A DNA stretch of 64,000 nt from Clostridia bacterium (GCA_017472255.1 JAFUQU010000024.1:1-64000); one strand, 5' to 3'. Positions 17,107 through 27,164 are shown, numbered from the stretch's first letter. Notes: a model not told the origin generated them from the letters alone. Numbers and translations are program-made.

Positions 17107-19261
17107 CCTCTGTACCTCTCTTTGCTTTCATGCGCGCAATGCGGTCGGTGATGATCTTCGGCGGCTCAACCTTGGGCGCGTCGGGATGGAGCAGCCAGGT
17201 TGCCGCGTAATGGGTGTCGCTGATTTTGAACATAGGGGGCTGGCGTTCGAAGTCGATCTTCATGGCGTACTTGTTGCGCGCCGCGAAGGCGTCGCCCTTG
17301 GGGGGATAAATCATGTTGGGAGGCGTGCCGGGGATGGCTTCCAGCTTCTCGTTGGTGTCGAGGTCGGGCATACTGGACAGCAGCGCCCAGGTATAAGGAT
17401 GCGCCGCGCCGTAGAACACGTCCTCGGCAGTGCCGGTTTCCACGATTTTGCCCGCGTACATGACGGCAATGCGGTCGGCCATATTTGCCACCACGCCCAG
17501 ATCGTGGGTGATGAAGATAACCGAAAGCTGACGCTCCCGCTTTAATTTGTTAATCAGCTCCAGAATCTGGGACTGAATCGTCACATCCAGCGCCGTAGTC
17601 GGCTCGTCGCAGATCAGGATGTCCGGATTGGCCGCCAGCGCGATGGCGATGACAATACGCTGGCGCATACCGCCGGAAAATTCGAAGGGATACTGGTTGT
17701 AACGCTTGCGGGGTTCGGCGATGCCGACCTCCTCCATCAGCTTGATGGCCTTGGCCTTGGCAACGGCTTTCGTGACCTTATTAACGATGCCGGAAGCGTT
17801 GGCTTTCAGGAAATCGATGAGCGCCACCGTCTCCGCCGCGTAGTCGCGGGAAGCCTTCGCCGCCAGCGATTCCTCAAAATGCTCGATGAGGCGGGTCATC
17901 TGGCGGATAATGTCCTGATGAATCAGCTCATCGTTGACCGTCTGGGCAGCGGGCAGCTTCCAGTCGGGAGTCTTGCCAGCGGCGACAAGGCGGTCATACT
18001 TCGCCTTTGCGCGGTCGTACTTCGCCTGTTCCACGGCGTTTTTCTTCACGCCGCTGAAATAGGCGTCGATTTCGTTTTTCAGACCCGACGAGAAGGTGTA
18101 AGTCAGGCTGTCCTTCACCGTATCCAGCAGATTGATGGAGGCTTCGACCTTTTCGGTCAGCAGCTTGTGGGCTGCATAGCATTCCTCAGAAACCAGCGGG
18201 CGAACCTCGAAGACCGACAGCTTTTCGCGCAGAGCCTTCAGGGCTTCCTCCTTGGCGGCGTAGGATTTCTCCGCCGCATGGCGAATACCCTTTTCGGCGT
18301 CGGCGATGAAGTCAAGCATAAAGTTATCGTTCAGATAACCGCGCAGAAAAACGTTCAGCTCGTCCACCGGCTTATCCGGCAGAGGCTGTCCCGCGAAGGT
18401 CATGTAGTAGCCCATGGCGAAGAAGTTGGGCATCGGCGCTTCCACGGCCGCGCGGAGGATGGGGGCGATTTCGTCCAGCTTTGCGATGGCAGGTTCGAAG
18501 GCGTTTTCGGATGCGCTGGGCTTGATACTGTCAACCAGCCCGCCGCAGAGCTTCTTCAGCTGCTCCGCCTGTTCGCTAACCACATACTGGCTGCACGCGG
18601 TGGTGCAGAGCCGCTTCAGCTGACGGACGCGGAAAATCGGGTCCTTGACCGCCTTCTTCTCCATCTCAAAGCGCAGCGCTTCGATACTGTCCAGCGCTTC
18701 GACGGCGGCTTCGTGCGCGGTGTTATAAGCGGCCTCCAGCTCGATGTGCTTGCGTTCGAAGGTGTCGAACTTCTTGCACTTCTCTGCCAGCGCGGCGGCT
18801 TTGGAAGCGTCGCCGGCGGCGATGGCTTCGGACATGGCGGTGTTCAGGTTTTTCAGATAGGTGTTGAAGGTCAGGCGGCTTTCCTTCTGGCGCGCCTTGC
18901 CCTTGAGAATCATGGCCTCGGTGAGCTGACGTCCGATCTTGACGATGGGGTTCAGGCTGGACATGGGGTCCTGGAAGATCATGGCGATTTTGTCGCCGCG
19001 GATGCGATGGAACTCGTCCTCGCTAATCTTCAGCAAATCCTTGCCGTCGTAAATAATCTCGCCGCCCTCCACGATGGAGTTGCCCGCGAGGATGCCGAGA
19101 ATCGCCTTGGACGTGACCGATTTGCCCGAGCCGGACTCGCCAACGATGGCGAGGGTCTCGCCCTTGGCCAGATCAAAGTTGATGCCGCGCACCGCCTGCA
19201 CCTTGCCGTTGCTGGTGCGGAAGGAGATTGTCAGGTCTCTGACAGAAAGTTTTGTTTCCAT
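17096..19261 (-). CDS. oppD: Oligopeptide ABC importer ATPase OppD, with about 380-residue insertion
   Basis: A 721-residue protein, more than twice the usual 330. The first 120 residues are normal OppD (Walker A GESGSGKS 41-48, Q-loop [10 protein letters not shown] 96-105). The rest of the ATPase resumes at about residue 502 with [20 protein letters not shown], signature FSGGMRQR (528-535), Walker [14 protein letters not shown]-loop ITHDLGVV and the OppD tail [14 protein letters not shown]. Residues about 122-500 are an extra alpha-helical, charged domain inserted between Q-loop and signature, i.e. in the helical subdomain. There is no stop or frame break, so this is one continuous protein. 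It is flanked by oppC and oppF with minimal spacing. Confidence 0.9.
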   Translation of the reverse strand: METKLSVRDLTISFRTSNGKVQAVRGINFDLAKGETLAIVGESGSGKSVTSKAILGILAGNSIVEGGEIIYDGKDLLKISEDEFHRIRGDKIAMIFQDPMSSLNPIVKIGRQLTEAMILKGKARQKESRLTFNTYLKNLNTAMSEAIAAGDASKAAALAEKCKKFDTFERKHIELEAAYNTAHEAAVEALDSIEALRFEMEKKAVKDPIFRVRQLKRLCTTACSQYVVSEQAEQLKKLCGGLVDSIKPSASENAFEPAIAKLDEIAPILRAAVEAPMPNFFAMGYYMTFAGQPLPDKPVDELNVFLRGYLNDNFMLDFIADAEKGIRHAAEKSYAAKEEALKALREKLSVFEVRPLVSEECYAAHKLLTEKVEASINLLDTVKDSLTYTFSSGLKNEIDAYFSGVKKNAVEQAKYDRAKAKYDRLVAAGKTPDWKLPAAQTVNDELIHQDIIRQMTRLIEHFEESLAAKASRDYAAETVALIDFLKANASGIVNKVTKAVAKAKAIKLMEEVGIAEPRKRYNQYPFEFSGGMRQRIVIAIALAANPDILICDEPTTALDVTIQSQILELINKLKRERQLSVIFITHDLGVVANMADRIAVMYAGKIVETGTAEDVFYGAAHPYTWALLSSMPDLDTNEKLEAIPGTPPNMIYPPKGDAFAARNKYAMKIDFERQPPMFKISDTHYAATWLLHPDAPKVEPPKIITDRIARMKAKRGTEDAE

Positions 19262-19262
19262 T

Positions 19263-20795
19263 TCAATCCTCCAAACCTCTTGTCGAGGGGTTGAATGCGT
19301 CGCGCAGACCGTTGCCGAACAGGTTGAACGAAATCATCAGCAGCGAGAAGAAGATCGCCGGGAAGAACATGGCGTGGGGCGACGTGGTCATAGCCGTCTG
19401 TCCCTGGGACATCAGCGTACCGATGGTGGTGCCCGCGAAATCGGACAGATTGATGATGCCCAGGTAGGTCAGCGAGGTCTCGGAGCTGATAACGCCGGGG
19501 ATAATCAGCGCGCAGCTGGTAACGATGGTACCCAGCGAGTTGGGGAAAACGTGCTTGAACATCAGCCGCCAGTCGGACGCGCCCAGCGTGCGGGCGGCGA
19601 AGACGAATTCCTGTCCCTTGAAGCGGTAGAACTGCTTTCGGGTCAGGGCGGCCATACTGATCCATCCGGTCAGCACGAAGGCGAACAGGAACGCGGGAAC
19701 GATACCCACCTTGGGCGCTAAATGCAGCTGGAACAGGGTTGCCACCACGATATAAGGCATGGCGGAAAGCACGTCGGCGATTCTGTCCATCACAAGGTCA
19801 ATCGCGCCGCCGTAATAGCCCTGAATTGCGCCGTAAACCGCGCCGATGGTCAGGTTAATCGCGGACACGATGACGGCGAACACCAGCGAGAAGCGCGCGC
19901 CGATGCCGATTGCCATGAACAAATCCTGTCCCATGGAGTTGGTGCCGAAGACGAACATCGGCTCGTGACCGACTACATACTTGTAGTAGTTGTAATAGCA
20001 GAGGCGAACCTGTACCGCGCCGGACTTCTTAATGCTGTAGATATAGCTTCCGTCGTCGCCTTCGATGCGGATGCTGTTGTACTCCGCGCCCTCCATGTTT
20101 TTGTTGGTGGAATAGGCGGGAATGAAGTTTCCGTCGGCGTCCAGCTCGGGCGTTCCACGGGTGTCGGTAACTTTATACCAGATGTTGGGGTTGGTCAGAT
20201 CGAAGATATCCTTCGATTCCACGTAGGGGTAGATCACCTGCACGCCGGTCTCGTTCTGGTACTGCTGAATCTTCTCGAATTCTTCGTAGGAAAGAACGCG
20301 ATACTGGATGCCGGTTTCATAATATTTGTTGGTTTTCAGCTTGTAGGAAATCGTGACGCGATCCTGTCCACGGAACTTGGTCACGGTTTCGTGAGTGCCG
20401 ACGATGCCGATCACCGGATCCATGCCGGTTTCCTCGGCGATGCCCCGCCAATAGGCGAGCTGGGTTTCGTTCTGGCTTTCATGGACGACGCTGCCGTCGA
20501 AGATGCCGATGCCCAGGTTGGCGATGCCCTCGATGAAGGGCGGATAGTTGACGTAGGTGGCGTCCTTGTCCTTGATGGTGTAGGGGGAGATGATGGGCGC
20601 GACGATGGCGTAGAGAATCAGGAAGCCGATGATAAACGCCGCCACCACCGAGGATTTATTCTTGCGGAAGCGCAGCAGGGCGTCCGCGAAGTAGCCGCGG
20701 GATTTGGTTTCCAGCTTGGTGTCGTGGATGTTGGCATCGCGCTGCGCCAGCTGGAACATTTCCTGCGGGATGTGTTCGTAGTTCTGATTGTTCAT
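19263..20795 (-). CDS. oppC: Oligopeptide ABC importer permease OppC, with large extracytoplasmic insertion
   Basis: A 510-residue permease; typical OppC is about 300. TM1 is VVAAFIIGFLILYAIVAPII. The classic FGTNSMGQDLF motif that usually follows TM1 after 40-50 residues here comes about 190 residues later, so roughly 150 extra residues face the outside. The remaining helices and the EAA loop (ARTLGASDWRLMFKHVFPN) are normal. A more upstream ATG at 20810 overlaps the oppB stop, but GAGGT lies 8 bases before the ATG at 20795, which I use. The gene is within the oppABCDF order. Confidence 0.9.
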   Translation of the reverse strand: MNNQNYEHIPQEMFQLAQRDANIHDTKLETKSRGYFADALLRFRKNKSSVVAAFIIGFLILYAIVAPIISPYTIKDKDATYVNYPPFIEGIANLGIGIFDGSVVHESQNETQLAYWRGIAEETGMDPVIGIVGTHETVTKFRGQDRVTISYKLKTNKYYETGIQYRVLSYEEFEKIQQYQNETGVQVIYPYVESKDIFDLTNPNIWYKVTDTRGTPELDADGNFIPAYSTNKNMEGAEYNSIRIEGDDGSYIYSIKKSGAVQVRLCYYNYYKYVVGHEPMFVFGTNSMGQDLFMAIGIGARFSLVFAVIVSAINLTIGAVYGAIQGYYGGAIDLVMDRIADVLSAMPYIVVATLFQLHLAPKVGIVPAFLFAFVLTGWISMAALTRKQFYRFKGQEFVFAARTLGASDWRLMFKHVFPNSLGTIVTSCALIIPGVISSETSLTYLGIINLSDFAGTTIGTLMSQGQTAMTTSPHAMFFPAIFFSLLMISFNLFGNGLRDAFNPSTRGLED

Positions 20796-20806
20796 ATTGC
20801 TGTACC

Positions 20807-21760
20807 TCATTTCTTGGAGCCCATGCGGATGCGCGGGTCGATGAAGCCGTAGCTGATATCCACCACGATGGCGGCCAGCAGGCTGACGGTGGTGTAGAAG
20901 ACGGTCAGCATCATGAACATGGGGTAATCGCGGCCGTTGATCGAGTTGATGTACAGGTTGCCAACGCCGGGAACAGCGAAAATCTTCTCGATGATCAGCG
21001 CGCCGCTCATAATTCCGATGAATTCACCGAAAATCGAGGGGAGCACCACGACCATGCAGTTCTTCATGGCATGGCGGACGGTTGCCTGCATTTTGGTCAG
21101 ACCCTTGGTGCGGGCGAGCAGCATAAATTCGCTGGTCAGCACCTCGGTCAGCTCGGCGCGGGTCGTGCGGGTAAAGCCCGCGATAACGCCCAGCGACAGG
21201 GAAAGAATCGGGGGAAGCATACTGACAAACATATCCCATGAGAAGTAGTCGGTACCTGCTTTCATAAGAAATGGCAGCCAGCCCAGCTTATAGGAAAGGA
21301 TATACTGTATAATGAACGCATAGACGAAGGAGGGCACGGAAATGCAAACCATCGTCAGGGTGGAAATGGTATGGTCGATCCAGGTGTTTTTCTTCAGCGC
21401 CGCGCAGATACCCAGCGCGATGCCGACCGGGATGCTCAGAATGATCGAATATAGGTTGACCACCATGGTGGCCGGCAGCTTGGAGATGAAAATCTCCGCC
21501 ACATCCTGACCGAGGTAAAGCTTATCACTGACTCCCCAGTCAAATCTTGTCAGAACATTTTTGAGAAATATTCCGAATTGTACCAGATAAGGTTTGTTAT
21601 AGCCCTGTGCCTCGCGGCGCGCTTCGATGACCTGGGTATGTGTGTCATTCAACGGCAGCTCGGCGGGCGGCAGCATTCTCACGAGTACAAAGCACATGAA
21701 GGTGATGATGAGCAGCGTCATCAGCATCAGCAGTACTCTTTGCGCGACATATTTTACCAT
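20807..21760 (-). CDS. oppB: Oligopeptide ABC importer permease OppB
   Basis: A 317-residue inner-membrane permease of normal length. Helix 1 (VLLMLMTLLIITFMCFVLVRMLP) and the EAA loop (ARTKGLTKMQATVRHAMKN) are characteristic, as are VLPSIFGEFIGIMSGALIIEKIF and the C-terminal YTTVSLLAAIVVDISYGFIDPRIR. The ribosome site GGAGA precedes the ATG. It follows the oppA gene by 163 bases containing a hairpin. It forms the pore together with OppC. Confidence 0.94.
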   Translation of the reverse strand: MVKYVAQRVLLMLMTLLIITFMCFVLVRMLPPAELPLNDTHTQVIEARREAQGYNKPYLVQFGIFLKNVLTRFDWGVSDKLYLGQDVAEIFISKLPATMVVNLYSIILSIPVGIALGICAALKKNTWIDHTISTLTMVCISVPSFVYAFIIQYILSYKLGWLPFLMKAGTDYFSWDMFVSMLPPILSLSLGVIAGFTRTTRAELTEVLTSEFMLLARTKGLTKMQATVRHAMKNCMVVVLPSIFGEFIGIMSGALIIEKIFAVPGVGNLYINSINGRDYPMFMMLTVFYTTVSLLAAIVVDISYGFIDPRIRMGSKK

Positions 21761-21862
21761 ATGGAATCTCCAATCTTATGCTGATTTGGTGGTCTGCTTG
21801 TAATACGATGAATATCTGACGTTTTTGCCTTTTAACAAATTAAAGTGCTGATATGCGGCTTT

Positions 21863-21890
21863 GGGGAGCTGCACCGAGGTACAGCTCCCC
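21863..21890 (-). terminator. Hairpin between oppA and oppB (attenuator or mRNA stabiliser)
   Basis: A 9-bp GC-rich stem GGGGAGCTG / CAGCTCCCC (21863-21871, 21882-21890) lies 33 bases after the oppA stop. On the minus strand it is followed by CAAAGCC rather than a T-run, so complete termination is unlikely. Partial stop or protection of the oppA message would give excess binding protein over the membrane parts, as in other binding-protein operons. Confidence 0.55.
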
Positions 21891-21923
21891 GCCGGGGTTG
21901 ACGTGTTATTTTGCTTGAAACGA

Positions 21924-24455
21924 TTAATACTTGAGTTCGCCGTTCTGTTCTGCGACGTAAGCAGCCCACTCGGTGTCGTCGTAGTTGTACTTGAGGTAGG
22001 TGATACCACCACGTCCCATAACGGGGTTGTACTCCTCAACGACGTAGTAAACCTGCTGGGAGAGCAGAGCCATGGAAGCGTCCTGAAGCATCGGGATATA
22101 GTCGTAGGTTTCCAGAACCTTGCCCTCGATGGCAGCCAGAATGTCCAGACGGGTATCGACGTCAGCGATGCCGTCGCCGAAGTTGTAGTCGGTGCCGTTT
22201 ACGGTAACGGTAGCACCGTTCAGGGCGTCAGACCATTCCTTCAGGTTCATCTTGACCTTCTTCACGTTCTCAGCCTCGCCGATCTTGGCGACGTTGACTT
22301 CCATCTCCAGATCAACGGTGGAAGCGTTGAACCACTTCGCGTCATACTGGTAGGAGGGGTTGACGTACAGGTCGGTCAGGGAGAAGGGGTTCAGCGCGGA
22401 ACCGGACCAGCCGCCCAGCACGGTGTCGGACAGACCAGACTTGATCTTGCTGGACCATTCGGTGCCGTAAGGAGCAGACTTAACGAAGGTAATCTTGCCT
22501 TCGAAGGGAGTGCCTGCGGTGACTTCGTTCATCTTCTCGTTCAGATAGTCGATGGTCTTGGTCATGAAGTCGGAATCGGCGGACATACAATATTCGATCT
22601 GAACGGTCTGATCGGACTTGCCGTCCTTGTTGGTGTCGGTGATATAACCGGCAGCCAGAGCTTCGTCAAATGCCTTCTGATAAAGGGTCTTTGCGGTTTC
22701 GGGGTCGTAACCGGTGATGGAGTTCACAGCGTCGTCCAGCGAGTCGAACTTGGAAACGTCCACGCTGTAGAAGTCGCAGAGAACCTGCTTTGCCTGATCG
22801 GTGTCGCGGTAGCGGGAACCGGTTTCGGGGTCATAAAGGTAAGCGTTACCGATGAGACCATAACCGCCGGAACGTGCGGGAGAAATGGTGGAAGCAAACA
22901 GTTCCTTGTCGTAGGTGACAGCCACAGCCTGACGGAAGGAGGTCAAGGTCATGGTCTGGAGGTCGTACTTGGAGGTGTCAAAGCCTTCGTTCTTTTCGCG
23001 GTTGTTGATGGCGTCTTTGTAGCCGTTGAAGATCAGGAAGAAAATGGTCTCGGAAGGAGTAACGTGTGCGTACTCGGAGCTTCTGTAGGAATCGAAGTCC
23101 TCAGCCTGGAGACCGTAGCCCATCAGCTCGCCCTTGAGGAACATCATCTTGCGGGTTGCGGCTTCCTCGACCACCTGGCAGTCGATAGCGGTGGTCTGAT
23201 ACATTGCGTATTCCTTGCCGTCGGTGGGGTCAACGTACTGGTGCTTGCCGTCGAAGTAGCCGTACCAGGTCTCGTTGCGCTCCAGACGCAGGGACTTGTC
23301 CTTCTGGAAGGATACGAGCTTGTAAGGACCGTAGGACATGGTGGTTTCCACGCTGGTGTTGTAGGTGGAGAACCATGCGTCGCCCTCCTGCTTCAGGCAG
23401 GACTCGTACAGATCCTTGTAAACGATCCAGTTGCCGGACAGGTTGTAAAGCAGGTTAAAGCCTGCCAGAGACTTGCCGAATACGAGGGTGATCTGATACT
23501 CGCCGGTCTTGTAGCAGCCGACGGTGCCGTCGTACTCAACTTCGGGATAGTCCACGCCGTAGACGAAGTAGTTAGGCAGATCGTCCTCGGTCTCGCCCCA
23601 TGCCTCGTTGCCGGTGGTAACGGGGGTAAAGAGCTTCAGGTTCTCGTCGGTCAGCGGGATCAGACCCTTTGCGTCAGCCTTTTTGATCAGGGTATCCCAG
23701 TTGGTGACATCGAAGTACTTGTCGCCGTAGGCTTCCACATAATCCTTCAGGGTATCGCCGCCGGTCCAATCCAGCGCGTAGTCCAGACCGATATACATCT
23801 TCTCGCCCTCGGGACCGACGTACTGACCGTCGCTGCCCTTGGTCAGGTCAGCCACAGTGTAAGCCTTGCCCAGCGCATTGTCGGTGTAGGATGTGGAGCC
23901 TGCGTTGGCGTAAGCCTCGGCGCCGGCGATGCAGAGGTCGCCCGCGTAGTAATCAGAGGCGCGGTAGTTCAGCAGATCGGGGTTGAGCAGCTGCTGCATG
24001 GAGTAAACGTAGGTGTCAGCATTGATGGGGGTGCCGTCCTGCCATACAGCGTCGGGGTTCAGGTCGATGGTGTAGGCATAACCGGAGGTCGCGGACTCGG
24101 GAATGCCGAATTCGGGATGCTCGGTCTTGACCTGCTCGGTGACGTCAACAGGCATGGAAGCTGCCATTTCGGGAACGATAACGTAGCCGGAATAGGGATC
24201 CTTGCCCTCGATGGGGTTGTTTTCATCGTTGAAGATGAAGCTGTAGAGACCGCCGCGGATGAACTCGGACAGATAAGCGTCGTCCGTAGTCTCATAGGTG
24301 TGGGGGTTCCAGTTTGCACAAAGGGTGGAGACAGAATCTTTATAAGTAAAGCTTCTGGTGTCCTCCAGCGGGTTGATCGGCTTGCTTGACGAGCAGCCGG
24401 CGAGAGCTGCGACAATCATAGCCAATGAAAGGGTAAGCGCGATGAGTTTTTTCAT
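21924..24455 (-). CDS. oppA: Oligopeptide-binding lipoprotein OppA, unusually large
   Basis: An 843-residue family-5 solute-binding protein; typical members have 500-600 residues. The lipoprotein signal is MKKLIALTLSLAMIVAALAGC with lipobox LAGC (Cys21). Family features include NWNPHTYETTDDAYLSEFIRGGLY near the N terminus, VDCQ-like central strands, and FRQAVAVTYDKELFASTISPARSGGYGLIGNAY, which matches the region where family-5 proteins have R.A...A.DR. It should capture peptides outside the membrane and deliver them to OppBC. It is the first gene of the operon, transcribed from the promoter at 24567-24595 with a leader of about 100 bases. Confidence 0.93.
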   Translation of the reverse strand: MKKLIALTLSLAMIVAALAGCSSSKPINPLEDTRSFTYKDSVSTLCANWNPHTYETTDDAYLSEFIRGGLYSFIFNDENNPIEGKDPYSGYVIVPEMAASMPVDVTEQVKTEHPEFGIPESATSGYAYTIDLNPDAVWQDGTPINADTYVYSMQQLLNPDLLNYRASDYYAGDLCIAGAEAYANAGSTSYTDNALGKAYTVADLTKGSDGQYVGPEGEKMYIGLDYALDWTGGDTLKDYVEAYGDKYFDVTNWDTLIKKADAKGLIPLTDENLKLFTPVTTGNEAWGETEDDLPNYFVYGVDYPEVEYDGTVGCYKTGEYQITLVFGKSLAGFNLLYNLSGNWIVYKDLYESCLKQEGDAWFSTYNTSVETTMSYGPYKLVSFQKDKSLRLERNETWYGYFDGKHQYVDPTDGKEYAMYQTTAIDCQVVEEAATRKMMFLKGELMGYGLQAEDFDSYRSSEYAHVTPSETIFFLIFNGYKDAINNREKNEGFDTSKYDLQTMTLTSFRQAVAVTYDKELFASTISPARSGGYGLIGNAYLYDPETGSRYRDTDQAKQVLCDFYSVDVSKFDSLDDAVNSITGYDPETAKTLYQKAFDEALAAGYITDTNKDGKSDQTVQIEYCMSADSDFMTKTIDYLNEKMNEVTAGTPFEGKITFVKSAPYGTEWSSKIKSGLSDTVLGGWSGSALNPFSLTDLYVNPSYQYDAKWFNASTVDLEMEVNVAKIGEAENVKKVKMNLKEWSDALNGATVTVNGTDYNFGDGIADVDTRLDILAAIEGKVLETYDYIPMLQDASMALLSQQVYYVVEEYNPVMGRGGITYLKYNYDDTEWAAYVAEQNGELKY

Positions 24456-24566
24456 GGTAATGAATATTCCTCCATTTTATTTGATCTAAAACACAGTGAG
24501 TCCTGTATCATAGACAGTTTGAAAGCGCCGTCATACCTTCTGCACTGATACGCTGCGCTTTCATTT

Positions 24567-24595
24567 ATTATACCACCAACCTGTCACTTTGTAAA
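24567..24595 (-). promoter_or_regulatory. SigA-type promoter of the opp operon
   Basis: Minus strand: TTTACA (24590-24595), 17 bases, TATAAT (24567-24572). It is about 110 bases before the oppA start; the leader has no recognised riboswitch. Confidence 0.85.
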
Positions 24596-24615
24596 TAGAT
24601 ATTTTTAAGGTCTCA

Positions 24616-24653
24616 GCGTTTTTGTCAAGAATGTCACAATGTCGTAAAAACGC
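24616..24653. promoter_or_regulatory. Possible operator upstream of the opp promoter
   Basis: Inverted arms GCGTTTTT (24616-24623) and AAAAACGC (24646-24653) enclose three spaced copies of TGTC (GTCAAGAATGTCACAATGTCG). The palindrome lies 20-60 bases upstream of the -35 box, where an activator or repressor such as CodY or a peptide-sensing regulator could bind. No regulator gene is adjacent. Only the symmetry supports this. Confidence 0.35.
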
Positions 24654-24781
24654 GGAAAAGTGAATTGTCTACCTTGTTCAAAGTTTTTCGCAATTTTTTT
24701 ATATATTACTATATTAAATCAATACCATATTATCATGCTCGTTCATTCCGACGTCTATATGCCTATTTTATCCCGATTGCC

Positions 24782-24855
24782 GTCGTCCATTCAGGGAAAT
24801 TATGGACGACCAAAAAACAAAAAGAAGCCCTTTGCAAAATGCAAAAGACTTCCTT
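24782..24855 (-). terminator. Terminator of the ABC exporter operon, with a second hairpin beyond
   Basis: On the minus strand, GGAAGTCTTTTGC pairs with GCAAAGGGCTTC across the loop ATTTT (24824-24852) and is followed by TTTTTGTTTTTTGG, a good Rho-independent terminator. A further inverted repeat GTCGTCCAT / ATGGACGAC (24782-24790, 24812-24820) lies directly after it. The remaining bases between 24654 and 24780 are AT-rich and show no gene. Confidence 0.8.
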
Positions 24856-24868
24856 TTATTATATATAA

Positions 24869-26455
24869 TCACAGACGATCAAACATGGCCGCGCCCCGAT
24901 GGTCGATCAGATACAGCATACCGAACCCGCCCGCACCGCTCAGAACGGCGGTCAGCGCAAGTCCGGGCAGCGTCCCGGTCAGCGTGACCAGCAGCGCCCC
25001 CAGCCCGGTCAGCAGAGCCGCGCCCAGCCATCCCGCCAGCATGGACAGCATTACGCTCATGCCCTGTTTCACGCAGGCAGTTTCGCTGACCCAGTGGAAG
25101 TTCGGGAAGCGCAGGTTGATGAGCAGTCCCGTACAAGCGGACAGCAGCACATAGGCGCTGACGATCACCAGAAGCAGCAGAATTTCCGCCGCTCCCAGTC
25201 CCAGCGCAATTCCCAGCCCGAGGGTACCGACCCACGCGGCGGGATGGGTGATGAACAGGTGCAGATACAGCTTGGCGCGGAGAATATCCTTCGCCGGGAT
25301 GGGCAGCGACCGAATCTGCCAAAGATTGACGCCCTCCAGCGATACCGCGCTGGCGGTGACGGTGTTCATTCCCGCCACAAGGCAGACGCCGCCCAGCACA
25401 ATCAGCGGCAGAAATCCGGTCACGCCGGGGATTTCGGCAAGGATCGCCAGCTTATCCCGCTGGAAGATGGCGGCCACGGCGGCGATTATCAGCAAAATCG
25501 ACGCGATGCCGCTGTTGAGCATATAGCCCGAGCTGGACAGAAAATGGCGCAGTTCCCTGCCAAAAAGCGCCGCCGTCCGGGAGGAGGCGCGCAGGTCTTC
25601 GCGGCCTGACTTAGCGCGAGCGCGGGCGGATTTATGCCCGTTCAGCGCGATTCCAAGGAAGCTGCGGGAGAGAAAGGCATACGTTCCGGCGGCGATTGCC
25701 AGTATCAGCGCCGCAAACAACAGCAGCGCCGGAAGGCTTCCGGACGCGCCCTCGCCCATTTTAGCGAACAGCCAGCCCCAGCCCCGCATCCATCCGGCAA
25801 TTTCGCCGCTGTTTGCGATAAGCGAGGCAAGCAGCCCCTCCATTTGCGTCATCACCGCCATGTAGACCCCGATGAAAATCAGCGAGCCGAGGACGGTTAA
25901 AAGGGATTTACTGCGAATTTTCGAGCCAAGCAGCGCCAGCAGCCATCCAAACAGGCAGGAGAGCACCAGTCCCGCCAGCGGAAGCAAGAGCAATAGAATC
26001 AGACAGGCGAGCACCGTCGCCGGGGATAAGCCGCCGTTCACCCACCAGATCACATAAGCGGGCAGCAGGACGACGGAGGAAAAAATCAGGTTGCTGATGT
26101 AAAGCACGACGGTGCGGGAGAGAAGCAGTATCCAGACGGGGATGGGCATGGCCAGCAGCATCTCGTTGTCCGACGCCTCGTAAAGGCTGGATTTGGCGGC
26201 GAACACGCTGCCAAAGACGCTGAGCATCACCGCCAGCAGCCCCGCCAGCGCAAAGTAAAGCCAGCCCAGCCCCGCTTCCTTCAGCGGCGGACAGAGGGTA
26301 TAGCACATGAAGCCGAACATCATGCAGAACACGCCGTAAAGGTAGACCATCAGCAGCCCCATGACCACCGGCATGACCCGGCTTTTCGAGCGCCCCCGGT
26401 TCAGGAAGAGCGCCGCCATCTGGGAAAGCTCCTTGGCAATCAAAGTCTTAATCAT
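24869..26455 (-). CDS. ABC-2 type exporter permease, large multi-pass membrane protein
   Basis: A 528-residue protein with about twelve hydrophobic helices (for example LYFALAGLLAVMLSVFGSVFAA and LLVIVSAYVLLSACTGLLINL). The start at 26455 is chosen because GGAGGAAAATC precedes that ATG; an ORF extension to 26476 has no ribosome site. It overlaps the end of the ATPase gene by 8 bases, so both are translated together. The early segment ASDNEMLLAMPIPVWILLLSR is typical of clostridial ABC-2 permeases of this size. Substrate unknown; antimicrobial or lipid export are common roles for such simple two-gene exporters. Confidence 0.85.
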   Translation of the reverse strand: MIKTLIAKELSQMAALFLNRGRSKSRVMPVVMGLLMVYLYGVFCMMFGFMCYTLCPPLKEAGLGWLYFALAGLLAVMLSVFGSVFAAKSSLYEASDNEMLLAMPIPVWILLLSRTVVLYISNLIFSSVVLLPAYVIWWVNGGLSPATVLACLILLLLLPLAGLVLSCLFGWLLALLGSKIRSKSLLTVLGSLIFIGVYMAVMTQMEGLLASLIANSGEIAGWMRGWGWLFAKMGEGASGSLPALLLFAALILAIAAGTYAFLSRSFLGIALNGHKSARARAKSGREDLRASSRTAALFGRELRHFLSSSGYMLNSGIASILLIIAAVAAIFQRDKLAILAEIPGVTGFLPLIVLGGVCLVAGMNTVTASAVSLEGVNLWQIRSLPIPAKDILRAKLYLHLFITHPAAWVGTLGLGIALGLGAAEILLLLVIVSAYVLLSACTGLLINLRFPNFHWVSETACVKQGMSVMLSMLAGWLGAALLTGLGALLVTLTGTLPGLALTAVLSGAGGFGMLYLIDHRGAAMFDRL

Positions 26456-27164
26456 GATTTTCCTCCGCCAGCTCAAGGAAGACGGATTCCAGCGATTCGT
26501 CGCCGCGAACCTCCTCCATGCTGCCCGCGCGCACCAGCTCGCCGCCTCGGATAATTGCCACCCGGTCGCAGAGCTTCTCCGCCACCTCCAGCACGTGGGT
26601 GGAGAAGAAAATCGCCCCGCCCGCGTTGCAGTGATCCCGCATCAGCCCTTTGAGGATGTGGGCGGCTTTGGTGTCGAGACCGACAAAGGGTTCGTCCATG
26701 ATGATCAGCTTCGGCTCGTGAATGAGCGCGGCGATAATCGCCAGCTTCTGCTTCATGCCGTGGGAATAGGCGGAGATGGGCTGGGACAGGTCGGCACTCA
26801 GCGAAAACAGGTCGGCGTATCGTTCGATGCGCTCCCTGCGCTGTGCGAGGGGCACGTCGAAGATGTCAGCGATAAAGGAGAGATATCGGGTGCCGGTCAT
26901 GTAGCCGTAAAGGTCGGGATTGTCCGGGATGTAGGCGATTTTCGCCTTGCAGTCGAGGGGCTTTTCCTTCACGGAAAGACCGTCCACGAAAATTTCGCCC
27001 TCGTCGAAGGGCAGGATGCCGCAGCAGGCTTTAATGGTAGTAGTCTTCCCCGCCCCGTTGTGACCGATGAATCCGCAGATTTCCCCCGGAGCGATATGCA
27101 GGGACAGATCGTTCACGGCGATTTTATCGCCGTAGCGCTTGGTAAGGTGGTTGATTTGCAGCAT
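26448..27164 (-). CDS. ABC exporter ATPase (YtrB/CcmA-like)
   Basis: A 238-residue ATPase: Walker A GHNGAGKT near residue 34, Q-loop YIPDNPDLY, signature YSHGMKQKLA, Walker B PKLIIMDEPFVGLD and H-loop FSTHVLE. The signature has SHG instead of SGG, common in the drug/antibiotic exporter group. It is the first gene of a two-gene operon with the membrane protein at 26455. The promoter is overlapped by a perfect palindromic operator (27182-27208), implying control by a dedicated repressor that is not encoded next to it. Confidence 0.93.
   Translation of the reverse strand: MLQINHLTKRYGDKIAVNDLSLHIAPGEICGFIGHNGAGKTTTIKACCGILPFDEGEIFVDGLSVKEKPLDCKAKIAYIPDNPDLYGYMTGTRYLSFIADIFDVPLAQRRERIERYADLFSLSADLSQPISAYSHGMKQKLAIIAALIHEPKLIIMDEPFVGLDTKAAHILKGLMRDHCNAGGAIFFSTHVLEVAEKLCDRVAIIRGGELVRAGSMEEVRGDESLESVFLELAEENHD

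Noticed and set aside
21861..24389. Long plus-strand open frame of about 840 codons opposite oppA
   Set aside because: It is the shadow of the GC-biased oppA codons: protein is low-complexity, has no family motifs and no ribosome site, and the minus-strand gene is clear.
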